This document shows, piece after piece, positions 49,011 through 59,066 of a stretch of DNA of 64,000 nt. The translations under genes were made by a program, and so were the position numbers. Each line of letters starts with the position of its first letter. Position 1 is the stretch's first letter. The notes under the pieces were generated by a model, which ran no database searches, was not told the origin of the DNA, and worked only from the letters and a program-made list of their open reading frames with translations. The DNA is from Terrimonas sp. (GTDB taxonomy: Bacteria; Bacteroidota; Bacteroidia; Chitinophagales; Chitinophagaceae). The stretch covers positions 1 through 64,000 of the forward strand of contig WGMO01000017.1 of assembly GCA_016125075.1 (NCBI GenBank), read 5' to 3'.

Positions 49011-50351
49011 TCAACTGTCTCTTAGTATGCGTAGCTCTTTTGGATAATAATTGTTCACCCTGTTGGGCAAAACATTCACCCATCCCAGATTGTGCCCGGC
49101 AAAGGACACCAATTGCCACCCTTTTCCACTATTCAGAACCAGGTCCTTTCTTTTAAGGTAATTGATAGCATTGTCAAGATCCAGTTGCACAGCAGGCCCC
49201 GATTCCGGCAGAATAGTACTCATGGCCAAAGCATGACCCGGGACCAGTTTATCCCTTATCAGCTCCCCAATAATGATACCAGAATAAATAACATGCAAGC
49301 CTGAAAGCAATAAACTGATATCCTGGAAAATTTTTTCGGGAAATGCATAAACAGTATTATTGTTTTTAATAAATAATAAGCCTTCTGTCCTGACCCATTG
49401 ACCGATGATTTCCATTTCCCTTTTATTCAGCTGCGTCAATTTTTTAGTTTTCCCTTGCCGAAATACTTCACCGTTTTTTTTCTTATAACAACTGATAAAA
49501 AAACCCTCCCCTTTCACTTTATCGGGCCAGAAACGGTATCCGCCACCGCCAGGTACAATGCCCCATTCCTCTTTGATGGACAGAGGAATATTTTCCAATG
49601 ATAATTGTTCATCCATCCATTGGCAGATATCTTCATCCTCTTCCCGGGAATAAGAACAGGTTGAATAAATAAGTATCCCCTCATTTTTTAAGGCCGGTAT
49701 TACATCAGCCAATATGCGTTGTTGACGCTGGCTGCAGAGCATCACATTATTTTCACTCCATTCGCTGATGGCGTCAGGTTCTTTCCGGAATAAACCACTG
49801 CCGCTACAGGGAGCATCCACCACGATCACATCAAAAAATCCCTCCAGTCTTGCAAAGTCCCTGGGATCATTGTTGGTTACCACAACATTGCCGGCTCCCC
49901 ACTTGATGATATTATCCCTTAAAATGTTTACCCTTTGTTTGATCACCTCATTACTGACCAATAAACTATCTTTTGACAGCATTGATTGCAGGTGTGTTGA
50001 TTTTCCGCCCGGTGCCGCACAAAGGTCCAGCACCTTGAGCGGTTTAGAAAGATCGACCGATTGTTTTAATACCGTTTCCAAAAACATACTGCTGGCCTCC
50101 TGCACATAATAGGTGCCGGCATGAAACAGGGGGTCAAAGGTAAAGGAGGGCCTTTCTTTGAGGTAATAGCCGTATTGCGTCCAGGGCACTTCTGCATTTA
50201 TGGCAAGATGCGAATTCCCTTGTATAGGTTTCAGCGGGTTCATCCGGATAGCCGTTACCAGGCTGCCGTCATCATGAGTTTTTTCAAAAGCGGTTTTATC
50301 AAAACCTCTCAGGCCCTGCAGGGAATCCAGTAGTTTGATCGGGATATCCAT
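49011..50351 (-). CDS. RsmF-like rRNA (cytosine-C5) methyltransferase
   Basis: This 446-residue RNA m5C methyltransferase has SAM motif I DLCAAPGGKSTHL (about 108-120), the DAPCSGSGLFRKEP motif with one catalytic Cys (about 175-188) and the TCSYSREEDE motif with the second (about 229-238). The C-terminal about 150 residues are a PUA-like and winged extension as in RsmF/NSUN-type enzymes of Bacteroidota. Target position in rRNA cannot be read from sequence. It is 24 bp downstream of the M28 peptidase gene. Confidence 0.9.
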   Translation of the reverse strand: MDIPIKLLDSLQGLRGFDKTAFEKTHDDGSLVTAIRMNPLKPIQGNSHLAINAEVPWTQYGYYLKERPSFTFDPLFHAGTYYVQEASSMFLETVLKQSVDLSKPLKVLDLCAAPGGKSTHLQSMLSKDSLLVSNEVIKQRVNILRDNIIKWGAGNVVVTNNDPRDFARLEGFFDVIVVDAPCSGSGLFRKEPDAISEWSENNVMLCSQRQQRILADVIPALKNEGILIYSTCSYSREEDEDICQWMDEQLSLENIPLSIKEEWGIVPGGGGYRFWPDKVKGEGFFISCYKKKNGEVFRQGKTKKLTQLNKREMEIIGQWVRTEGLLFIKNNNTVYAFPEKIFQDISLLLSGLHVIYSGIIIGELIRDKLVPGHALAMSTILPESGPAVQLDLDNAINYLKRKDLVLNSGKGWQLVSFAGHNLGWVNVLPNRVNNYYPKELRILRDS

Positions 50352-50375
50352 ATTTTAAGACTATCACCTTAGCAT

Positions 50376-52601
50376 TTATTGCAATAAGGCATTGGCCGCA
50401 AGCACCTGTTTGGTATAGTTTTCAATCGTTTCAGCAACATAATAGATATTTCGCTGGGCCTCATCCCAAAACCTTTCTTCTATTGCTTCTCTTATCCCTG
50501 GTATCGTTTTCACGCCATACCCGGTATAAAAGCCCGGTGCATAGATCTGATGTTTATACCACTCCCTGCGTGGCAGACCCTTTTCGCGGATCAGGCTACG
50601 CTCAGCATTGTAAAGTATTTCATTCAGTTCCTGTCGTTTTTCCCCTGGTAAATTGACGGCATTTTTATAGGTTTCCTTAAAATCGCCAGAGGCTTGTTTC
50701 AATAGTACCATTGCATTTTCCAGCTTGCTGAAATCCAAAAAAGGTACGGCACCTTTATCCTTTGGCGCCGCTAATATTTTTGTGGGGTCCTTTGCCAGGT
50801 CATATAATTTTTCTTCCAACATTTTCTGCTGCTCCTCTTCTTCTGTCCGCATGGTCTCCAGCATTTTCATTATTTCGTTCACATAATCATTCACCGTGTT
50901 ATAAAAACTATTGAAATCGACCGGGAGTACCTCTGCATTTGCCAGGCGGAGCACTGTTCGGCCTGCCGTTTCGGAAAGTGCCACTCCATAAGCAAATCCG
51001 GGATCCTTAAACCGGGTAAACATATCATAAGAATCATAGATAGAATGATATTCGCCTCCACGGCCCTCACCGCCAAAACCCAGGTTAAGTGACGAAATTC
51101 CAAGATATTGCAGGAAAGCACCCCAGTCACTGCCTGCTCCCAGGGCTGACAGTTTAATATCCTTTTTGCCCATTAGCTTTGCCCTGGCAGAAGGCGCTGC
51201 ATCCACGATCGTCTTTGCATATCTTCTTTCCCTGATACTGACCCCTGTTTGCGGATCGGTAACTGCCTCTGCCACCTGGTTGATAAAGGGTTCGAATATA
51301 TGCGACCCCCCCGCACCAAGAAATCCCCTGCTGTTACCATCGGTGTTGATATAGGCAACTGCTTTCTTTTTTAATTCCACCTGGTGATCTTCGACCCATT
51401 CGGTGGAACCCAGTAATGCCGGTTCTTCACCATCCCAGGCACAAAAAATAATGGACCGTTTTAGCTTCATGCCATTCTTCACTAATATTCCGATCGCTTT
51501 TGCTTCATCCAGTTCCGCTACCATACCACTGAGTGGGTCGGCGGCACCGTTCACCCATGCATCATGATGGTTTCCCCTGATCACCCATTCGTCGGGTAAT
51601 TCAACACCTTTCATTTTAGCAATAACATTATACAAGGGTTTGATATCCCAGTTGAATGCCAGTTTCAGGTGGACCTTGTCTACTGAAGGCCCTACATGAT
51701 AAGTAAAAGGTAAGGAACCCCGCCATCCATCGGGCACGACCTCACCCTTGAGCGATTGCAGCAACGGGATAGCATCTTCATAGGAAATTGGCAAAACAGG
51801 GATTTTCATGATGGTCATGACGTCTTTCCGGTCCAGGCGTTTTGCGTCCTTTGTGGCCCCGATACCCGGGGTCAGCGGGTCACCGGGATAAACGGGCATA
51901 TCCATCACAGATCCGCGTTGAACTCCTTCTGCCGGCCGAAACGAACCTTCCGGGTAAGTATCTCCCTGCGCATATCCATCATCCTCCGGGTCTGAATAAA
52001 TAATGCACCCGATGGCCCCATGTTCTGCAGCGACTTTTGGTTTGATGCCACGCCAGGAGCCCCCATATTTAGCAATCACGATTTTCCCCTTTACCTCCAC
52101 ACCCATTCTTTCCAGTTCTTCATAATCGGCCGGTATGCCCCTGTTCACAAATACCAGCTGAGCGGTCACATCACCATCCGCCGAATAAGCATTGTAGGTC
52201 GGCAACTGTTCATTGAACTGGCCACTGGTCATATCCGCTTTCAGTGCAGGTTCTTTGAGTGCGGCTTTAAAAGGCCGGGGGCCGAGCAGCTCCAGTAACC
52301 TTTCTTTCGGCGTAGGAAAAAGCACCTGGTATTCTGCTATTTCCACCTGGTAACCCCATTCCCTGAACAGGTCAGCCATATAAGTGGCATTCTTCTTACC
52401 CTGTGGACTGCCAACATGGTGCGGGTGCGAAGACAAAAATTTCATCCATTCAGCCTGGTCTCCGGGTTTCAGTAAAGCGTCAAACTTTTTTTCCCATTCC
52501 AATTGCCTGGCAGTATTCTCAACAGAAAAACCGATGAGTTGCTGGCTTTGGCCAACGAAAGATACCATGAGGAGAAAAATGAATACATAACAATATTTCA
52601 T
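50376..52601 (-). CDS. Secreted M28 peptidase (glutamate carboxypeptidase II-like)
   Basis: This 741-residue metallopeptidase has the PSMA/transferrin-receptor layout: signal peptide (about 1-20), a protease-associated domain (about 110-290, with KGKIVIAKYGG and GCIIYSDPEDDGY), the two-zinc catalytic domain with NHHDAWVNGAADPLSG (about 345-360), WDGEEPALLGSTEW (about 393-406) and EYHSIYDSYD (about 520-529), and a C-terminal helical dimerisation domain (about 570-741). It would trim C-terminal acidic residues from peptides in the periplasm. The ATG at 52601 is chosen over one 33 bp upstream because it gives a normal signal peptide. Confidence 0.92.
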   Translation of the reverse strand: MKYCYVFIFLLMVSFVGQSQQLIGFSVENTARQLEWEKKFDALLKPGDQAEWMKFLSSHPHHVGSPQGKKNATYMADLFREWGYQVEIAEYQVLFPTPKERLLELLGPRPFKAALKEPALKADMTSGQFNEQLPTYNAYSADGDVTAQLVFVNRGIPADYEELERMGVEVKGKIVIAKYGGSWRGIKPKVAAEHGAIGCIIYSDPEDDGYAQGDTYPEGSFRPAEGVQRGSVMDMPVYPGDPLTPGIGATKDAKRLDRKDVMTIMKIPVLPISYEDAIPLLQSLKGEVVPDGWRGSLPFTYHVGPSVDKVHLKLAFNWDIKPLYNVIAKMKGVELPDEWVIRGNHHDAWVNGAADPLSGMVAELDEAKAIGILVKNGMKLKRSIIFCAWDGEEPALLGSTEWVEDHQVELKKKAVAYINTDGNSRGFLGAGGSHIFEPFINQVAEAVTDPQTGVSIRERRYAKTIVDAAPSARAKLMGKKDIKLSALGAGSDWGAFLQYLGISSLNLGFGGEGRGGEYHSIYDSYDMFTRFKDPGFAYGVALSETAGRTVLRLANAEVLPVDFNSFYNTVNDYVNEIMKMLETMRTEEEEQQKMLEEKLYDLAKDPTKILAAPKDKGAVPFLDFSKLENAMVLLKQASGDFKETYKNAVNLPGEKRQELNEILYNAERSLIREKGLPRREWYKHQIYAPGFYTGYGVKTIPGIREAIEERFWDEAQRNIYYVAETIENYTKQVLAANALLQ

Positions 52602-52726
52602 AAAAAATAATTTGTGCGCCTGAACGGCGACCATTTCTTAATACTGTGATATTATGCCGCCCCGCTTCCCTTTTCACTGTCACGAATATGCGAAGCAGGA
52701 TTGAAGGGGAAACAAAGCCTATCTTT

Positions 52727-54142
52727 TTAGAGTGTTTTTATTTCCGTGATAAGGTCCTGCAAAACTTTTTTGGCATCGCCAAAAAGCATAGAAGTCTTTG
52801 GGCTGTAAAATAATTCGTTTTCTATTCCGGCATAGCCGGGTTTCATACTTCTTTTGTTGACGATCACCATTTTGGCCTGTTCCACATCCAGGATAGGCAT
52901 ACCATAGATCGGAGAGGCCGGGTTTGATTTTGCAGCAGGATTAACCACATCATTGGCACCGAGAATCAGTACAACATCAGTTGAAGGGAATTCTTCATTC
53001 GCCGTTTCCATTTCCAGGAGGTTATCATAACTTACATCCGCTTCAGCCAATAACACATTCATATGGCCTGGCATACGCCCTGCAACCGGGTGTATGGCAT
53101 ATTTTACCTGTACGCCTTTTGATTCCAGCAGTTTTTCCAATTCGTGACAGGCATGCTGTGCCTGAGCAACGGCTAATCCATAACCCGGTACAATCATCAC
53201 CTTATTGGCATAACTCATTACCACGGCAGCATCATTTAATGAAATCTCCTTGTGCTGACCTTTCTCCCCTGCTGCTGCTGCCGCAGCCCCCCCTCCGCCA
53301 AAGGACCCTATCAGCACATTGGTCAGTGACCGGTTCATGGCCTTGCACATCAATACAGTGAGGATGGTTCCCGCTGCACCCACCAGGATACCCCCGGTAA
53401 ATACCACCTTGTTGTCATAGAGAAATCCACCGCAGGCGGCTGAAAGTCCGCTGAGAGAATTGAGCAAGGAAATAACGACCGGCATATCGGCACCCCCAAT
53501 AGGCATGACAAAAAATATCCCATACAGCAACGACAGCAGGAAGACAACATAAAACAAGATGGTAGTAGTGGTTGCCTGCAGGTGGGAAGATATATATATG
53601 GACAACCCGATACTGACCACCAATAAAATGATATTCACGATATGCTGTCCATTAAAAGAAAAATCTTTCACTTTACCACTCAGCTTGCCCCAGGCAATCA
53701 TGCTCCCAGAAAAAGTGATATTTCCCAGGATGATCCCCGAAAAAAGGATTGCCATGATCCCGGCACCGGATTTGTCGGCGGGAAAACCCTGGTCGGCAAG
53801 ATGATTGAATTCAATCACCGAGATCAATGTGGCACTGGCGCCACCCAGGCCATTAAACAGGCTCACCATTTCCGGCATGGCCGTCATCTTGACTCTTTTT
53901 GCCGCCATTACACCGATTATTGTTCCGATGATGATGCCTCCGAATATCCAAAGCTTATTACCGAGGAGCGAACCATCATCGTTGCGATAGAGAAAGATCG
54001 TCCCGAAAATGGCAGCAAGCATACCGGCACCGGCAACTATGTTTCCCTGCCGGGCCGAAGCAGGATGTGACATCATTTTCAGACCCATGATAAATGTCAC
54101 GGCTGCGATAATATATACTAATGCCAGTATAGAAACTCCCAT
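52727..54142 (-). CDS. pntB: NAD(P) transhydrogenase subunit beta
   Basis: This 471-residue subunit has about nine membrane helices (about 1-270) and a C-terminal NADP-binding domain III (about 295-471) with VPGYGLAVAQAQHA, GRMPGHMNVLLAEA and LILGANDVVNPAA. It completes the proton-pumping transhydrogenase that makes NADPH from NADH. It is the last of the three pnt genes, 40 bp after pntAB. Confidence 0.95.
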   Translation of the reverse strand: MGVSILALVYIIAAVTFIMGLKMMSHPASARQGNIVAGAGMLAAIFGTIFLYRNDDGSLLGNKLWIFGGIIIGTIIGVMAAKRVKMTAMPEMVSLFNGLGGASATLISVIEFNHLADQGFPADKSGAGIMAILFSGIILGNITFSGSMIAWGKLSGKVKDFSFNGQHIVNIILLVVSIGLSIYISSHLQATTTTILFYVVFLLSLLYGIFFVMPIGGADMPVVISLLNSLSGLSAACGGFLYDNKVVFTGGILVGAAGTILTVLMCKAMNRSLTNVLIGSFGGGGAAAAAAGEKGQHKEISLNDAAVVMSYANKVMIVPGYGLAVAQAQHACHELEKLLESKGVQVKYAIHPVAGRMPGHMNVLLAEADVSYDNLLEMETANEEFPSTDVVLILGANDVVNPAAKSNPASPIYGMPILDVEQAKMVIVNKRSMKPGYAGIENELFYSPKTSMLFGDAKKVLQDLITEIKTL

Positions 54143-54182
54143 CGTTATTATTTTAAATCCTGTTAATCAAATTGCAAACCTG

Positions 54183-54491
54183 CTATTTTTTTTTCTTGAA
54201 CATTTCTAGCATCCTGTCGGTCACCACAAATCCCCCGACCACATTCACCGTACCCAGGATCACTGCCAGCAACCCTAACACCAGTGCTATATAATTATTG
54301 GCATCGGCCCGGCCCATCACAATGATGGCACCGATAATTACCACTCCGCTGATGGCATTGGCATGACTCATTAGCGGTGTATGCAACACTGCAGGCACCC
54401 GGCTGATGACGATAAAACCTAAAAAAATGATCAGGATCAGGACATAAATTATCTGTTCATTGGTACTGATCCATTGAAAGAATGATTGCAT
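54183..54491 (-). CDS. pntAB: NAD(P) transhydrogenase subunit alpha part 2
   Basis: This about 102-residue membrane subunit has three helices (about 13-31, 45-62, 67-90) and the family stretch VPAVLHTPLMSHANAISGVVIIGA. It is the membrane domain that in other bacteria is fused to the PntA NAD domain; here it is a separate gene as in Rhodospirillum. The ATG at 54491 is favoured; in-frame ATGs at 54506 and 54536 would add polar residues that do not fit the family N-terminus. Confidence 0.88.
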   Translation of the reverse strand: MQSFFQWISTNEQIIYVLILIIFLGFIVISRVPAVLHTPLMSHANAISGVVIIGAIIVMGRADANNYIALVLGLLAVILGTVNVVGGFVVTDRMLEMFKKKK

Positions 54492-54581
54492 ATAAGAACC
54501 CTCCATTTGCCCGCAGGGCTTTTCCACAGCATCCAAAAAGGATACAGGTGGTTGATTGAATAAATATGATTATCTAAAGAA

Positions 54582-55697
54582 CTATAAACTCCTTACCCGT
54601 TCATGTACCAGTTCACCGCCATGCGTGATACAACTACCCTTTACCAGGTCATCTTCCCAATTAAGATGAATATTGTTATCCTTGTTGGTGATCAATTGCA
54701 AAAAATTAAGGATATTTTTCCCGTACACCTTACTGGCATCTGAAGGCATGGTAGATTGCAAGCTGCTGTTCCCCACTATCGTCACACCGTTATGAACGAC
54801 CGTTTCATTGTTTTTTGTAAAAGGAGTATTTCCTCCTGTAGCAGAAGCGATATCGATAATAACCGAACCGTTCCGCATGGCACCAATCATTTCTTCGGTG
54901 ATCAGGATGGGTGCTTTCTTGCCCGGTATCTGTGCCGTGGTAATGACTATGTCCGCATTGGCGATACGCTCTCCAATCTTTTGCTGCTGCTTTTGTTTAT
55001 AATCTTCTGTTTGTTCTACGGCATATCCCCCCGCCTTACTGGCATCAGCAGCCCCTTCCACTTCCACAAATTTCGCCCCCAGGCTCTGCACTTCTTCTTT
55101 CACAGCTGGACGGGTATCAAATACTTCCACCACCGCACCCAGTCTTTTTGCCGTTGCAATGGCCTGTAATCCCGCTACGCCTGCACCCAGTATGAGCAAT
55201 TTTGCCGGTTTGATACTACCCGCTGCTGTCATAAACATCGGGAAATACCGGGGATAGACATTAGCGGCCGTCAATACTGCCTTATAACCGGCAATATTCG
55301 CCTGTGAGCTCAATACATCCATGGCCTGGGCCCTTGTGGTTCGTGGAAGCATATCAAGTGAAAAACAGGTCACCCCTTTTACAGCCCATTCCTTCATCAG
55401 GCCGGCATTGTACAGGGGTTGATATACACCGATCCAGATCGTCGTAGTCTTTGTATCAATATCAGCATCTGAAGGGAGATGAATGCTAAGGACCAGGTCG
55501 GCCATTTGCAGAACTTCCGGTCTTGATTTGACAATTGCTCCCGCAGTTGTATAAGCCTGGTCACTACAGGAAGCCCGTGCACCGGCACCGCATTCGACCA
55601 TTACGCTGATGCCTTTTTTGGTAAGAACAGCCACCGCTTCATCTAATAAGGAAACTCTGGTTTCATGTGCGGGTTCTTTAAGCAGTCCAATGGTCAT
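54582..55697 (-). CDS. pntAA: NAD(P) transhydrogenase subunit alpha part 1
   Basis: This 371-residue soluble domain I binds NAD(H). It is related to alanine dehydrogenase: KEPAHETRVSL (about 6-16), the Rossmann motif LGAGVAGLQAIATAKRLGA (about 171-189), RPAVKEEVQSLGA and the mobile-loop region SLQSTMPSDASK. First of the pntAA-pntAB-pntB set. A TACTTTCG box at 55725-55732 is a probable promoter. Confidence 0.94.
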   Translation of the reverse strand: MTIGLLKEPAHETRVSLLDEAVAVLTKKGISVMVECGAGARASCSDQAYTTAGAIVKSRPEVLQMADLVLSIHLPSDADIDTKTTTIWIGVYQPLYNAGLMKEWAVKGVTCFSLDMLPRTTRAQAMDVLSSQANIAGYKAVLTAANVYPRYFPMFMTAAGSIKPAKLLILGAGVAGLQAIATAKRLGAVVEVFDTRPAVKEEVQSLGAKFVEVEGAADASKAGGYAVEQTEDYKQKQQQKIGERIANADIVITTAQIPGKKAPILITEEMIGAMRNGSVIIDIASATGGNTPFTKNNETVVHNGVTIVGNSSLQSTMPSDASKVYGKNILNFLQLITNKDNNIHLNWEDDLVKGSCITHGGELVHERVRSL

Positions 55698-55739
55698 AAT
55701 AAATCAACGGGTTTTGATTATTGGCGAAAGTAACGAATT

Positions 55740-56537
55740 TTAAAATCGAATGACCTGATGAACAGGTTCTTTAAACTCTTTCCGGAAAAAAATGATCCCC
55801 AAAAAGAATAGGTCAATACTGCATCTCACACTGGGATGCCGGATGATATTTTGCCAGGCCTCCTCCATTTCATGGCTCCAGTGAATATCATCAAAAATAA
55901 AAACACTGTCATTATGGGCCCTTTCTAATAAAGACATAAAATACCGCTCCGTAGGTTCTTTCCGGTGATTACCATCCACAAAAACAAGGTCCAGGTTTTG
56001 AATGCCCGCTAATGCTGTGTTCAGGGTAAGATCAAAATCTCCCTCAACGATTTCAATTTTTTGCAAACCTAGTTTTAAAAAATTTTGCCGGGCCAGCTCC
56101 GCAATCCCGCTGGCACCCTCCATCGTGATGACCCTTGCCTTTTCGGCTCCCAGTGAGAGGTAGGCGCTTGTAAGACCCAGTGAAGTTCCCAGTTCCAATA
56201 TCGTAGCAGGCTGATAATAATTTGCCATCCGGAAAATTAACTGGCCGTATTTGCCTGATTTGGCGGCCCGCTTCGCAATGGACCTTACAGAACGCTGTCC
56301 GGATTTCCCGCTCCCTGAACCGGCGCCGAAATCATCCACCCAAACCATCCCGGTATCACATAATAATTGTTTCCGCAACCCTTCCACCCGGGCATATGCC
56401 GGATATTTTTTTTTATCGCCCAATACTTTCCGGATAAAATCATATACAAACGGGGAATGGATGCCATGGCCTTTCCTGCTGGAAGCGCTCAGGTAATAAA
56501 GGATATATTTTAGGGAAAGCCGTAAAGGGTTATACAT
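55740..56537 (-). CDS. Class I SAM-dependent methyltransferase (O-methyltransferase-like)
   Basis: This 265-residue protein has a Rossmann methyltransferase core with motif I TILELGTSLGLTSAYLS (about 113-129), acidic motif II at TMEGASG, and LVFVDGNHRKEPTERYF (about 187-203) with metal/substrate Asp typical of catechol-O-methyltransferase-like enzymes. Before the core is a Gly/Ser-rich segment DDFGAGSGSGKSGQRSV (about 68-84), common to a Bacteroidota-specific subgroup. Substrate unknown. It lies between pntAA and folA, all on the minus strand. Confidence 0.82.
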   Translation of the reverse strand: MYNPLRLSLKYILYYLSASSRKGHGIHSPFVYDFIRKVLGDKKKYPAYARVEGLRKQLLCDTGMVWVDDFGAGSGSGKSGQRSVRSIAKRAAKSGKYGQLIFRMANYYQPATILELGTSLGLTSAYLSLGAEKARVITMEGASGIAELARQNFLKLGLQKIEIVEGDFDLTLNTALAGIQNLDLVFVDGNHRKEPTERYFMSLLERAHNDSVFIFDDIHWSHEMEEAWQNIIRHPSVRCSIDLFFLGIIFFRKEFKEPVHQVIRF

Positions 56538-56602
56538 CGCAATTGATGATGATTAGTAATAATTTCCGCTGAGGAAACAGTAAAAACTATGAATAACCGA
56601 AA

Positions 56603-57106
56603 CTATTCAGTTTTTTCTTTTCGCTCCCAAACCTGGAAAGTGTAAGCATAAATATTATTTTCATCGGGTACACAGTCACGGACGGAAACAAGTTCCCATT
56701 CCTCTTCGTTAAAAGCAGGGAAAAAGACATCTCCTTCAAATTCATGATGGATCCGGGTAATATACATCCGCTGCACTACAGGGATTGCAGCTTTGAAAAT
56801 TTCTGCACCACCAATGATAAAGATCTCTTTTACGTCTTCCTGTAACGCAATGCCGACCGCTTCATCAAAGCTGTTCACGACCTTTACCCCTTCGGTCTTC
56901 CAGTCCTGCTGCCGGGTAATCACTACATTGGTCCTTCCGGGTAATGCCTTACCCAGCGAAGCAAAAGTCTTACGCCCCATGACAACCGGCATCGCCCAGG
57001 TGGTGTTCTTAAAATATTTCATGTCTTCGGGAAGATGCCAGGGGAGTTGGTTATCTTTTCCGATAACATTATTTGACGAGACTGCAACGATTAAACTGAT
57101 AACCAT
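56603..57106 (-). CDS. folA: Dihydrofolate reductase
   Basis: This 167-residue enzyme reduces dihydrofolate to tetrahydrofolate. It has the N-terminal ISLIVAVSSNNVIGKDNQLPWHLPEDMKYF region (substrate Asp in the PEDM segment), MGRKTFASLGKALPGRTNVV (cofactor), and FIIGGAEIF (about 95-103). It is one of the few genes here with a strong ribosome-binding site: GGAGGAG at 57115-57121, 8 nt before the ATG. It lies downstream of thyA, its partner in thymidylate synthesis. Confidence 0.95.
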   Translation of the reverse strand: MVISLIVAVSSNNVIGKDNQLPWHLPEDMKYFKNTTWAMPVVMGRKTFASLGKALPGRTNVVITRQQDWKTEGVKVVNSFDEAVGIALQEDVKEIFIIGGAEIFKAAIPVVQRMYITRIHHEFEGDVFFPAFNEEEWELVSVRDCVPDENNIYAYTFQVWERKEKTE

Positions 57107-57253
57107 AATTAATTCTCCTCCTTCCGCCCAGGGTGCAAATTTTCTGTTAATGAATATCGAATGAGCCTATCTTTTATCAATGTGTATCCTTTTTATAATA
57201 CAGTCCCGATAACAAAATCTGTAGCATATATGCCTGCTGGCCATCCGGTAACC

Positions 57254-58063
57254 TTAAACGGCCACGGGAGCTTTGATAGCCGGATGGGATTGGTAATCTT
57301 CCAATGTAAAATCCTCAAACCTGAAATCAAAAATATCTTTCACACTGGGGTTCAGCTTCATCGTAGGCAGCTCATAAGGTTGCCGGCTTAATTGAAGCCT
57401 TACCTGTTCCATATGATTACTGTAAATATGCACATCGCCAAATGTATGGACAAAATCTCCCGGAACCATATCGCAAACCTGGGCCATCATCATGGTAAGC
57501 AGGGCGTAAGAAGCGATATTAAAAGGCACGCCTAAAAAAACATCTGCACTGCGCTGGTACAACTGGCAGGACAAACGGAGCTTACCCTGGGCAGTGGGGG
57601 CCGAATAAAACTGAAACAGGGTATGGCAGGGCATCAGCGCCATCGCTGGCAGTTCCCCAACATTCCAGGCATTGACAATCATCCGGCGGCTGTCGGGGTT
57701 ATTTTTCAACTGTTGGATAACATCACTGACCTGGTCAATCATTTTTCCGTCCTTACCTTCCCAGCTTCTCCATTGTTTACCATAGACGGGGCCGAGCTCA
57801 CCGTTATCATCGGCCCACTCATCCCAGATCTTTACCCCGTTTTCCTTCAGGTAGGCAATATTGGTCTCTCCTTTGAGGAACCAAAGCAGTTCATAGATAA
57901 TACTTTTCAGGTGCACTTTTTTTGTCGTGACCAGTGGAAATCCTTCTTGCAAATCAAACCGAAGCTGGTACCCAAACCAGCTCCTGGTACCCGTTCCCGT
58001 CCGGTCCTGCTTATCGGTTCCATGATCCAGTATATGCTGAAGAAGATCGAGATATTGCTGCAT
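57254..58063 (-). CDS. thyA: Thymidylate synthase
   Basis: This 269-residue enzyme methylates dUMP with methylene-tetrahydrofolate, producing dTMP and dihydrofolate. The catalytic Cys is in [12 protein letters not shown] (about 145); [11 protein letters not shown] binds phosphate near the N-terminus; [23 protein letters not shown] is the conserved dUMP site. Length matches the short ThyA class. folA follows after 147 bp. Confidence 0.96.
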   Translation of the reverse strand: MQQYLDLLQHILDHGTDKQDRTGTGTRSWFGYQLRFDLQEGFPLVTTKKVHLKSIIYELLWFLKGETNIAYLKENGVKIWDEWADDNGELGPVYGKQWRSWEGKDGKMIDQVSDVIQQLKNNPDSRRMIVNAWNVGELPAMALMPCHTLFQFYSAPTAQGKLRLSCQLYQRSADVFLGVPFNIASYALLTMMMAQVCDMVPGDFVHTFGDVHIYSNHMEQVRLQLSRQPYELPTMKLNPSVKDIFDFRFEDFTLEDYQSHPAIKAPVAV

Positions 58064-58207
58064 GCCTGCAATTTACGGAAAAGGGGAATGTTCCAGGGAG
58101 GCTGTGGATGTGATGTGGAAACAGTTTTTCACCACTCGCAATTAGCATTTACCCAAAAAACCCTGATGCCTTTGATGATTTGTTCCGGTAGAAAGGAGAA
58201 CCGGTAT

Positions 58208-58924
58208 TTATTCCTGATCCCTTGTCCAGATTTCATAGATCGGGTCTCCTTTTGAGCTGAAACCGCTATGGTGCCACTGACCATTTTCAACCCTTCCCTC
58301 AAAACTCAAAGAAGCACCCACCCTGCTGCTATCCCGGCTAAAGAATTCTATTTGCTCAGTATATTGTCCATCCCGGAAGGTATAGACACCACCTCCCGTA
58401 CCAAAAAATTCTCCGGTTTCCGTATTGATTGCGATCCATTGAAACCGGTTTGCTGTCAGCAATTTGATGGTTTTTCTTGCCCTTAAGGGTATTTGTGTCA
58501 TTTGATCACCCTGCTTCCTGGCACTGATTCGCCAATTCCCGGCCAGCAACCCCTTACCATCGTCTAACTGTTTGAAAGTAACAGGTTTTTCTGCCATATC
58601 ATTCAATACCATTTGACCGGCAGAAAAAGACAGCGGCAAGGTCATTTGTTTTCCGACAAGGGCCTTGTCTCTGGAATCAAACTCTACCTGTATGGTGATT
58701 GTACCTTCTTTTTCCTGATAGGGGCCGCCCCAGGTATAGAAAAATTTCTTATCCGCTTTGTTGAACCTGGAAAAAACAAAGTAGCCGTCCCCGAAGCAGA
58801 TCGTTTCCCCGTCATCGGCTTCGTTGTACCAGGCACCCAGCAAGGAAGGATCTTTATTTGGGAAAGTGAAGCTTTGCAGGGCAAAAAATAAAACAGGCAT
58901 GAAAATAACTGGAGTTTTCATCAT
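58208..58924 (-). CDS. Secreted beta-rich protein of unknown function
   Basis: This 238-residue protein has a signal peptide (about 1-21) and then two similar beta-rich halves, each beginning with a lipocalin-like LLGAWYNEADDG / LLAGNWRIS strand (about 28 and 130). The second half holds FFGTGGGVYTFRDGQYTEQIEFF, a pattern seen in secreted Bacteroidota lipocalin-like proteins. Function unknown. Single gene; the 142 bp upstream contain one half of the palindromic motif described at 39111 (58971-58981) but no matching second half. Confidence 0.7.
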   Translation of the reverse strand: MMKTPVIFMPVLFFALQSFTFPNKDPSLLGAWYNEADDGETICFGDGYFVFSRFNKADKKFFYTWGGPYQEKEGTITIQVEFDSRDKALVGKQMTLPLSFSAGQMVLNDMAEKPVTFKQLDDGKGLLAGNWRISARKQGDQMTQIPLRARKTIKLLTANRFQWIAINTETGEFFGTGGGVYTFRDGQYTEQIEFFSRDSSRVGASLSFEGRVENGQWHHSGFSSKGDPIYEIWTRDQE

Positions 58925-59066
58925 TCACCTAATTTATGCTTAAGTTACCCATAAAATCTTTCAGAATTCACATTCCCTTAAAGTCTGAAATATTTTATTT
59001 TTTAGTACTTCCTGTCTTTTTAAAGCGTTTACAGGACAATGCTGTCAGGTCATCTGGATCATTTTG

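Noticed and set aside
58971-58987. Fourth copy of the 18-bp palindrome upstream of the secreted protein at 58208-58924
   Set aside because: Only one half (TTCCCTTAAA) matches; the other half reads GTCTGAA, and no -7 box is found 21-22 bp downstream.
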